Shown here: positions 55,222 to 64,000 of the stretch, piece by piece | Layout of the letters: each line of letters opens with the position of its first letter | How positions within the stretch are numbered: position 1 is the first letter of the stretch | From: Elymus sibiricus | Lineage: Eukaryota > Streptophyta > Magnoliopsida > Poales > Poaceae | Length of the DNA stretch: 64,000 nucleotides | Assembly: GCA_039707655.1 (NCBI GenBank) | Contig: CM077676.1 | Coordinates: forward strand, 457,240,379 to 457,304,378 | Reading direction: 5' to 3' | Notes under the pieces: model-generated | What the model saw: the letters and a program-made list of their open reading frames with translations, nothing else | Database searches by the model: none | What the model was told of the DNA's origin: nothing | Program-made: the position numbers and the translations under genes

Positions 55222-55977
55222 TTAGGGTGGTGCTAGAACACTCAGACCATAGCTTCTGGCATTCAAAATGATGCCACCTCCTGTGTAGGTCTTCAATCTC
55301 TTTTTCCTGGGGAAATGCCTTATAAAGGGATCTTTAGATGGTAAATCAAAACGAACATTTCCCTCAAACACATTTATCACAGCTTTGATAGTCCTTAGAA
55401 AAGGTCTACCGAGAATTATAGGAGCAATTGGAAATTCAGACATATCTACTATAACAAGATCAATCATGACAGGGCAATCATTTATTTGAACTATTACTCC
55501 ATGCTTAATGCCTACTGCCTGAGTAAAAGTAGAGTTAGCCATATTCAATATAATCTCAGTATTAGCATAAGGACCAAGATTGGGACTATCATAATCAGAT
55601 TTGGGGATAGTAGAAACACTTGCCCCTAGATCACATAAAGCATTGAACTTATTAAGTCCTATCTCAATATCTGTAGTAGGTTCAAAAGTATCTTCTTGCT
55701 TAGTTGGTAACTTACTGAATAACTTTTTTCTTTCATCATCAAGTTCACATACCTTGGCTGCAACTTGTTCAACAAAGACATTATATGCCTCATCGTTAAT
55801 TACCTCCGGTGGTGGATATTTCATGGATATCATCTTGACAAAATCTGTAACGATATAATTGTACTCTGGCACATGACATGTCTCAAGTACCTCAGCTTTC
55901 TCTTCGTTGCTTCGCACCATTTTAACTTCTTCAACCGGGTTAGGCTCTGATTTACCTACAAACTTGGCCAAAATCAA
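55222..55977 (-). pseudogene. Athila-like gag-protease C-terminal part, 251 aa visible
   Basis: The open frame ends at 55222. Residues 1-90 of the visible part are polar gag sequence (EYNYIVTDFVKMISMKYPPP, CELDDERKKLFSKLP). The retropepsin-like domain begins near residue 107 with FNALCDLGASVSTIPKS; the aspartate is residue 116, and the DLGAS form is normal for Athila-type elements. ILGRPFL follows at 188-194. The protein then stops (LNARSYGLSVLAPP) with no RT. The upstream gag is lost because Gypsy B inserted at 55996. No internal stops. Particle protein maturation would be its role. Confidence 0.7.
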
Positions 55978-55995
55978 GGTTTGGCTCTCTACTAT

Positions 55996-57639
55996 TGATG
56001 TCTACTACGCAACTTTTATTCTTGTAGACGTTGTTCGGCCTCCAAGTGCAGAGTTTTGTAGGACACTAGCAAATTTCCCTCAAGTGGATGACCTAAGGTT
56101 TATCAATCCGTGGGAGGCGTAGGATGAAGATGGTCTCTCTCAAACAACCCTGCAATCAAATACAAGAAATCTCTTGTGACCCCAACACACCAAATACAAT
56201 GGTAAATTGTATAGGTGCACTAGTTTGGCGAAGAGATGGTGATACAAGTGTAGTATGGATAGTAGATATAGGTTTTTGTAATCTAAATATATAAGAACAG
56301 TAAGGTAGCAAGTGATAAAATGGAGCACAAACGGTATTGCAATGCTTGAAAACAAGGTCTAGTGTTCATACTTTCACTAGTGCAATCTCTCAACAATGCT
56401 AACATAATTGAATCATATAACAATCCCTCAACGTGCGACAAAGAATCACTCCAAAGTTCCTATTAGCGGAGAACATAAGATGAAATTGTTGTAGGGTACG
56501 AAACCACCTCAAAGTTATCCTTTCCGATCAATCTATTGAGCCATCCCTATAAGTGTCACAAATAGCCCTAGAGTTCATACTAAAATAACACCATATGATA
56601 CGCATCAACCAACTCTAATGTCACCTAGATACACCAATGTCACCACAAGTATCTGCGAGTTGATTATTCGATATGCATCAAAACAACTTCAGATTCATAA
56701 TATTCATTCCACACAAAGAACTTCAAAGAGTACCCCCAAAGTTTCTATCGGAGAAAAGAAGATGAAAACGCGCAACCAACTCCTATGCCTAGATCACCCC
56801 AAGGTCACGGGAATCCACAAGTTGATTACCAAAACATACATCAAGTGACTCAATAGAATACCCCTTTATCACCACAGGTATCCACATGCAAGACATACAT
56901 CAAGTGTTCTCAAATCTGAAATATTTAATTCGACAATAACGAAACTTCAAAGGGAAAGACTCAATTCATCAAAAGAAGATAGAGAGGGAAGAAACACCAT
57001 ATGATCCAACTATATTAACATAGCTCGCAGTACATCAAGATCGTGTCAAATCAAGAACACGAGAGAGAGAGAGATCAAACACATAGCTACTGGTACATAA
57101 CCTCAGCCCCGAGGGTGAACTACTCCCTCCTCGTCATGGAGATCGTCGGGATGATGAAGATGGCCTCCGGTGATGATTTTCCCCTCCGGCAGAGTGCCGG
57201 AACAGGGCTCCGGATGAGATCGCTTCAGAATAGAGGCTTGCGGCGGTGGCATGGAAGTTCTAGGTTTCTTTCTGGTGTTTTTGGTATTTATAGGAATTTT
57301 TGGCGATGGTTTCACGTCGAGAGGGCCCATGAGGGAGGGACAAGCCTGCTAGGCGCGCCCTGGGGGGAGGGCGCGCCCCCCAGCCTTGTCGCTTCCTTGT
57401 GAGGCTTCTGGTCCTTCCTGGAAGCTTCGGGGGTCTCTTTTGGTCCATACAAAATCACCGTAAATTTTCAGCTCATTCCGAGAACTTTTATTTCTGCACA
57501 AAAAACAACACCACGGTAGTTCTGCTGAAAATAGCATCAGTACGGGTTAGTTCTAATCAAATCATACCAAAACCATATAAAATTGTTATAAACATGGCAT
57601 GAATACTTCATAAATTATAGATACGTTGGAGACGTATCA
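55996..57639 (-). repeat. 3' LTR of Gypsy B (Sabrina-like), 1644 bp
   Basis: On the minus strand it begins TGATACGTCTCCAACGTATC and ends GTAGTAGACATCA. A PPT-like 'aagcttggggatgc' adjoins it on the right (57640-57653), which marks it as a 3' LTR. The left flank 'actat' (55991-55995) is the expected target duplication; its partner lies beyond the window. A TATA box occurs at 57285-57292. Confidence 0.85.
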
Positions 57640-58328
57640 GCATCCCCAAGCTTAATTCCTGCTCGTCCCCGAGTAGGTAAATGATAAAAGAAATAATTTA
57701 TGAAGTGTGAATGCTAGCATAGTGCATAAGTTTGATCAATGATAATTTCAGTCACTTTTCTAGCATCATTATATATCATAAACAGTAGCTCATTTCATAA
57801 AACTTCTCATGATCAAGTAGCAAGCTATTCACATGTACTCAATGCATTCTCTTGAGACTTAACAATCTATGTTCTTAGTCACCAAACAATTGGAATTCAA
57901 CTTATCGTCAACAGAGTCTAAGTAAGAGCTCCATATACTCAATTATCATATAGTCTTCTATGATTGCTAGTACTCAAAGCATATTTTCAGAACAAATAGC
58001 ATCCATCGAACACAGAGAAAGATAGGGGCTTAATGTTTTGCCTCCCAACTCATTTATCATAGAGATAATTGTCAACAATAATAAATCATGATCAAATATA
58101 TTTGAATGGAAATATGTGCCTGGATCTATCCCCACCACATGATGCTTGCCAACTATAGAATAGGTTGGAATAAGAAGTTGACTCAACAAAAATAAATAAC
58201 ATGAAAGTAAATAACATAAAAGTAAATAGAATGACCCTTCGCAGAGGGAAGCAGGGATTTGCAGAGGTGCCAGAGCTCATAGCTTAAAACAGAGATGAAT
58301 ACATTTTGAGAGGCATGCCTTTCCTGTC
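57640..58328 (-). mobile_element. Gypsy B internal 3' end
   Basis: It starts 'gcatccccaagcttaattcc tgctcgtcc' next to the LTR, then AT-rich non-coding sequence. It is interrupted at 58329 by Copia 2; 'ctgtc' (58324-58328) should be one copy of the Copia target duplication. The rest of Gypsy B lies beyond the window. Confidence 0.7.
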
Positions 58329-60185
58329 TGTTGGAAATATGCCCTAGAGGCAATAATAAATTGGTTATTATTATATTTCCTTGTTCATGATAATCGTTTA
58401 TTATCCATGCTATAATTGTATTGATTGGAAACTCAAATACATGTGTGGGTACATAGACAACACTGTGTCCCTAGTAAGCCTCTAGTTGGCTAGCTCGTTG
58501 ATCAAAGATGGTTAAGGTTTCCTAGCCATTGACATGAGATGTCATTTGATAACGGGATCACATCATTAGGAGAATGATGTGATGGACAAGACCCAAACTA
58601 CGAACGTAGCATATGATTGTGTCAGTTTATTGCTATTGTTTTCTGCATGTCAAGTATCTGTTCCTTTGACCATGAGATCATGCAACTCCCTGACATCGGA
58701 GGAGTACCTTGTGTGTATCAAACGTCGCAACGTAACTGGGTGACTATAAAGGTGCTCTACAGGTATCTCCGAGGATGTCTGTTGGGTTGGCATGGATCAA
58801 GACTGGGATTTGTTACTCCGTGTGACGGAGAGGTATCTCAGGGCCCACTCGGTAATACAACATCACAATGAGCCTTGCAAGCAATGTGACTAAAGTGTTA
58901 GCCACGAGATCTTGTATTACGGAACGAGTAAAGAGACTTGCCGGTAACGAGATTGAACTAGGTATAGAGATACCGACGATCGAATCTCGGGCAAGTAACA
59001 TACCGAAGAACAAAGGGAACAGTATACGGGATTAACTGAATCCTTGACATAGAGGTTCGACCGATAAAGATCTTCGTAGAATATGTAGGAGCCAATATGG
59101 GCATCCAGGTCCCGCTATTGGTTATTGATCGTAGAGGTGTCTCGGTCATGTCTACATAGTTCTCGAACCCGCAGGGTCTACACACTTAACGTTTGATGAC
59201 GATTAGTATAGTTGAGTTATTTTGTTGGTGACCGAAGGTTGTTCGGAGTCCCGGATAAGATCCTGGACATGACGAGGATCTCCGGAATAGTCCGGAGGTA
59301 AAGATCGATATATGTGATAATAGTGTTTTGGTTTCCGGAAGGGTTCCGGAATTCACCGGAAGGGGTTCCGGGTGTTTACCGAAGTGTTCGGGTGCAGCAA
59401 CACTTTATATGGGCCAAAGGGGTAAAGCCCACGAGGTTTTGGAAGTGCAAAAGGAAGTTTTGCTACTGCCTTAAGCTGGTAAGGCAGTACTACCGCTACT
59501 GTAGCAGCGGTACTACCGCCCAAGCGGTACTACCGCTACCGTAGCAGCGGTACTACCGCTACAGGCGGTACTACCGCTTATCGTAAGCGGTACTGCCGCT
59601 TGTGCGCGGTACTGCAGGGATCCGAGTTGGACTCTTTCCCTGCGGGCCAAACCGACCTTGTGCGGGCAAAACCGACCTGGAGGAGGCTTTTACTCCAAGT
59701 TTAGACCCCAAGGCTCAACATATAAATAGAGGGGCAGGGCTAGCACACGGGACACATTAAGATTTCCCAAGCCGTGTGTCGGCAACCCTAACCCTCTAGT
59801 TCTCCCGTCATAATCTCCGTAGTGCTTGGTGAAGCCCTGCAGAGATTGTTCCTCACCAACATCACCACGCCGTCGTGCTGCCGGAACTCATCTACTACTT
59901 CATCATCGCTCGCTGGATCGAGGAGGTGAAGGCGTCATCAAGCCGTACGTGTGTTGAACGCGGAGGTGCCGTCCGTTCGGCACTAGTTCGTGATCGGTTC
60001 GAGGGACGACTTGCAATTTGGATCGCGGAGACGTTCGACTACATCAACCGTGTTTCTTAACGCTTCCGCTTAGCGATCTACAAGGGTATGTAGATTCACT
60101 CTCCCTCTCGTAGATGCTCATCACCATGGATAGATCTTGTGTGTGCGTAGGAAATTTTTTGTTTCCCATGCAACATTCCCCAACA
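58329..60185 (+). repeat. 5' LTR of Copia 2
   Basis: Begins TGTTGGAAATATGCC and ends CATTCCCCAACA. TATA box at 59721-59728. It is six bases shorter than the Copia 1 LTRs, largely through changes around the palindrome array. Confidence 0.9.
59483..59599 (+). repeat. U3 palindrome array in Copia 2, rearranged
   Basis: Four perfect GCGGTACTACCGC units plus two variants (ggcagtactaccgc at the start, gcggtactgccgc at the end), with different spacers (taccgtagca, taca) from Copia 1. The palindrome is conserved while number and spacing are not. Confidence 0.85.
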
Positions 60186-61153
60186 GTGGCATCTGAGCTA
60201 GGTCTATGCGTAGATGAGATCTCGAGTAGAACACAAACGAGTTGTGGGCGTGGGTGTATACATATTGCTTGCCGTTACTAGTTGATATTTGATTCGGCGG
60301 TATTGTGAGATGAAGCGGCCCGGACCGACATTACGCGTACGCTTACGCGAGACAGGTTCCTTCAACTAACATGTAACTTCGTTGCATAAAGATGGCTAGC
60401 GGGTGTCTGTCTCTCTCACTTTAGTTGAATCGATTTCAATGAAGAGGGTTCTTTTAGAAGATCAAAAAGCAATCACTACACCACGTTGTGGTTTTGCGTA
60501 GGTAAGAACGGTTCTTGCAAACCCGTAGTAGCCACGTAAAATTTGCAACAACAATTAGAGGACGTCTAACTTGTTTTTGCAGGGTATGTTGTGATGTGAT
60601 ATGGCCAATTACATGATGAGATATATGTGATGTATGAGATGATCATGTGTTGTATAGAATATCACGACTTGCATGTCGATGAGTACGGCAACTGGCAGGA
60701 GCCATAGAGTTGTCTTTAATTATTGTATGACCTGCGTGTCAATCATTAAGCGCTATGTAATGCTTTACTTTATCGCTAAACGTTAGCAATAGTCGTGGAA
60801 GCAACAGTCGGCGCGACAACCCCATGGCGACACGTTGATGGAGATCAAGATGATGGAGATCATGGTGTCATGCCGGTGACGATGGAGATCATGCTGGTGC
60901 TTTGGAGATGGAGATCAAAAGCACAAGTTCATGGCCATATCATGTCACTTATGATTTGCATGTGATGTTAATCCTTTTATGCATCTTATTTTGCTTAGGA
61001 CGACGGTAGCATTATAAGGTGATCCCTCACTTAAATTTCAAGATAAAATTGTGTTCTCCCAAGTGTGCACCGTTGTGAAAGTTCGTCGTTTCGAGACACG
61101 CCGTGATGATCGGGTGTGATAGACTCTACGTTCACATACAACGGGTGTAAGCC

Positions 61154-61357
61154 ATGTTACACGTGCGGAACACTCGGGTTAAACTTGACGAGCCTAGCAT
61201 GTACAGACATGGCCTCGGAACACAAGAGACCGAAAGGTCGAACATGAGTCATATAGTAGATATGATCAACATGAAGATGTTCACCATTGAAACCACCTCA
61301 ACTCACGTGATGATCGGACTTGAGTTGGTGGATTTGGATCATGTTACACTCGAATGA
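61154..61357 (+). CDS. Short leader ORF (67 aa), Copia 2
   Basis: The protein is identical to the leader ORF at 31929-32132, at the same distance from gag-pol (108-109 bases). No domain is recognised. Confidence 0.3.
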   Translation: MLHVRNTRVKLDEPSMYRHGLGTQETERSNMSHIVDMINMKMFTIETTSTHVMIGLELVDLDHVTLE

Positions 61358-61465
61358 TCGGAGGGATGTCAATTTGAGTGGGAGTTTTTTAAGTAATATG
61401 ATTAACTAAACTCATTATCTAGAACAATAGTCTAAATTGTCTTTGCTATATTTATGTTGTAGATC

Positions 61466-64000
61466 ATGGCTCGCGCAGTAGCACCCCTGAATTTTAATGC
61501 GTTCCTAGAGAAAGCTAAGTTGAAAGATGATGGAAGTAACTTTGTGGACTGGGCCCGTAATCTAAGGATTATCCTTACGGCTTCCCAGAAGGCTTATGTC
61601 CTTGATGCACCGCTTGGTGATCCACCCGCTCCAGTTGAGTCTCTAGACGTTGTGAACGCCTGGCAGGCTCGTTCTGAAGATTACTCAATAGTTCAATGTG
61701 CAATATTGTATGGCTTAGAACCGGGACTTCAAAGACATTTTGAACGTCATGGAGCATATGAGATGTTCCAGGAGTTGAAGTTTATCTTTCAGAAGAATGC
61801 CCGGATCGAGAGATATGAGATCTCCGATAAGTTCTATGCTTGCAAGATGGAGGAGAACGGGTCTATCAGTGATCACGTACTCAGAATGTCTGGGTACTCC
61901 ACCCGTCTGGCTGAATTGGGGATGCCCCTTCCGCCAGAGGCTATCACTGACAGAGTTCTTCAATCATTGCCACCTAGCTACAAGAGCTTAGTGTTGAACT
62001 ATAACATGCACGGGATGAACAAGTCAGTCGCCGAGCTGTTTGCGATGCTGAAAGCCGCTGAGTCTGAAATTCAGAAGGAGCATCAAGTGTTGATGGTCAA
62101 TAAAACCACTAGTTTCAAGAAAAATGGCAAGGGTAAGAAGGGTAACTCCAACAAGAGTGGCAAAGCAGTTGCTCCTCTCGTGAAGAAACCCAAGGCTGGA
62201 CCCAAACCAGAAACTGTGTGTTTTCATTGCAAGGGAACTGGACACTGGAAGCGGAACTGCCCCAAGTATTTGGCTGACAAGAAGGCGGCCAACAACAAAC
62301 AAGGTATATATGATATACATGTTATTGATGTGTACCTTACCAACTCTCGTTGTAGTGCCTGGGTATTTAATACCGGTGCGGTTGCTCATATTTGCAACTC
62401 AAAACAGGAACTACGGAATAGACAGAGGCTGGCAAAGGACGAAGTGACGATGACAGTGGGAAATGGTTCCAAGGTTGATGTGATCGCCGTCGGCACGCTC
62501 GCTCTTCGATTACCATCGGGATTAGTGACGAACCTGAATAATTGTTATTTAGTGCCTGCGTTAAGCATGAACATTATATCTGGATCTTGTTTATTGCGAG
62601 ACGGTTACTCATTTAAATCAGAGAATAATGGTTGTTCTATTTATATGAGTAATATCTTTTATGGTCATGCACCCAATGTGAGGGGTTTATTCTTATTGAA
62701 TCTCGATAGTAATGATACACATGTTCATAACATTGATGCCAAAAGATGTAGAATTGATAATGATAATACCACTTTCTTGTGGCACTGCCGTTTAGGTCAT
62801 ATTGGCGTAAAACGCATGAGGAAGCTCCATGCTGATGGACTTTTGGAGTCACTTGATTTTGAATCACTTGACACATGTGAGCCATGCCTCATGGGCAAGA
62901 TGACTAAAACGCCGTTCTCTGGAACAATGGAACGGGCAAGTGACTTGTTGGAAATCATACATACTGATGTGTGCGGTCCGATGAGTATTGAGGCGCGCGG
63001 TGGTTATCGTTACTTTCTCACCTTCACTGATGACTTAAGTAGATATGGGTATATTTACTTAATGAAACACAAGTCTGAAACATTTGAAAAGTTCAGACAA
63101 TTTCAGAGTGAAGTTGAGAATCATCGTAACAAGAAGATTAAATTCCTACGATCTGATCGAGGAGGAGAATATCTGAGTTATGAGTTTGGCAGTCACTTAA
63201 GACAATGTGGAATTGTTTCACAACTGACACCGCCTGGAACACCACAGCGTAATGGTGTGTCCGAACGTCGTAATCGAACCTTATTGGATATGGTGCGATC
63301 TATGATGTCTCTTGCCGATTTGCCACTATCGTTTTGGGGTTATGCATTAGAGACAGCTGCATTCACTTTAAATAGGGCACCATCAAAATCCGTTGAGACG
63401 GACGCCATATGAACTTTGGTTTGGCAAGAAGCCAAAGCTGTCGTTTCTTAAAGTTTGGGGATGTGATGCTTATGTCAAAAAGCTTCAGCCTGAAAAGCTG
63501 GAACCCAAAGCGGAGAAATGCGTCTTCATACCCAAAAGAGACAGTTGGGTATACCTTCTACCTCAGATCCGAAGGCAAAGTGTTTGTCGCTAAAAACGGA
63601 ACATTTCTTGAGAAAGAGTTTCTCTCGAAAGAATTGAGTGGGAGGAAGATAGAACTTGATGAGGTTGTTGAACCTTTACTTCAACCTGAGAGTAGCGTAG
63701 CGCAGAAAGTTGTTTCTGTGGAGCCTACATTAGCTGAAGAGGAAGTTAATGATGATGATCATGAAGCTTTGGATCAAGTTGCTATCGAACCTCATAGGTC
63801 GACAAGGACGCGTACTGCTCCTGAGTGGTACGGCAACCCTGTCTTAGAGGTCATGTTGTTGGACAACGATGAACCTACGAGCTATGGAGAAGCGATGATG
63901 GGCCCGGATTCCGAGAAGTGGTTAGAGGCCATGAAATCCGAGATGGGATCCATGTATGAAAACAAAGTATGGACTTTGGAAGTATTACCTGAAGGGCGTA
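61466..64000 (+). pseudogene. Copia 2 gag-pol, protease-mutant and frameshifted
   Basis: It matches the Copia 1 polyprotein from MARAVAPLNF on: gag, CCHC knuckle (CFHCKGTGHWKRNC), protease, pre-integrase and integrase. Two kinds of damage are visible. The protease active site reads FNTGAVAHIC: codon 302 is AAT (62369-62371) where Copia 1 has GAT, so the catalytic Asp is Asn. One base is inserted near 63401 (gagacGgacgcc) and five bases (ggata) are missing at 63530/63531, so the frame is lost in the integrase C-terminal part. After that the sequence still resembles the linker (ELSGRKIELDEVVEPLLQPE) to the window edge. It cannot make a working polyprotein. Confidence 0.9.

Larger units (their letters stand above)
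46317..55995 (-). mobile_element. Athila-like Gypsy D, partial, twice interrupted
   Basis: On the minus strand: gag-protease (55977-55222, upstream part lost), a stem-loop, a repeat array with a gene-like leader, an Athila-type ORF (54171-52996), a spacer, the PPT and the 3' LTR (47178 to about 46317). A solo LTR (48738-52925) is inserted in the spacer, and Gypsy B is inserted at 55996. RT and integrase are missing, so this is a non-autonomous or deleted copy. The left end is approximate. Confidence 0.6.
58329..64000 (+). mobile_element. Angela/BARE-like Copia 2, runs off the window
   Basis: LTR 58329-60185 (1857 bp), the same PBS as Copia 1, leader, and gag-pol to the window end. It is closely related to Copia 1 over its whole length, but differs by many substitutions in the LTR, a rearranged U3 array, and disabling changes in gag-pol. 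The 3' half is not in the window, so LTR-LTR dating is not possible here. Confidence 0.9.

Overview
The window looks like an intergenic-to-genic stretch of a Triticeae (wheat, Aegilops or barley group) nuclear chromosome. The reasons are Angela/BARE-type Copia LTRs, Sabrina-like and Sukkula-like LTR sequences, a Thalos-type Stowaway MITE, an Au-type SINE 3' end and L1-type LINEs. Family names are recognised from memory and were not checked against a database. There is no rRNA, tRNA or CRISPR, and no bacterial gene organisation.

Layout. 1-11.6 kb holds the host-derived genes: a multi-exon GDSL esterase/lipase-like gene on the plus strand (124-1771, apparently frameshifted), a small secreted eight-cysteine protein on the minus strand (6901-7173, the only intact-looking host gene), and exons 1-2 of a second GDSL gene on the minus strand (11523-11100), cut off by a LINE-like tail. 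The two GDSL copies point at each other, and the space between is filled by a LINE fragment split by a MULE, plus PIF/Harbinger-like elements. 11.8-23.1 kb is a patchwork of smaller elements: a LINE-like element, a PIF/Harbinger-like element carrying a zf-GRF pseudogene, a foldback MITE, a 5'-truncated L1 LINE (17.06-20.88 kb), a SINE tail, a Stowaway MITE and a non-autonomous hAT. 23-64 kb is nested LTR retrotransposons.

The nest. A decayed Angela-like Copia (about 24.0-27.8 kb) abuts a Sabrina-like Gypsy on the minus strand (about 27.8-41.8 kb), which is interrupted by a complete young Angela-like Copia (29102-38137, TSD CATGA, LTRs differing at two sites that I found). The Gypsy 5' LTR sits in a minus-strand Copia (41.83-44.10 kb), itself sitting in a plus-strand Gypsy (44.1-46.3 kb). 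Next is an Athila-like minus-strand Gypsy (about 46.3-56.0 kb), which contains a Sukkula-like solo LTR (48738-52925, TSD ATAAC) and is cut by a second Sabrina-like LTR (55996-57639). A second Angela-like Copia starts at 58329 and runs off the window; its protease aspartate is changed and its gag-pol is frameshifted.

Points of most interest: a stem-loop with compensatory changes shared by two different Gypsy families; arrays of a 13-bp palindrome in the Angela-like U3; a gene-like leader and splice acceptor ahead of an Athila-type ORF; a two-part CCHC/acidic ORF in the Sabrina-like element; transposons carrying host-like sequence; GDSL proteins lacking catalytic residues; and a single junction near 27.8 kb where three nested elements all lose their left halves.
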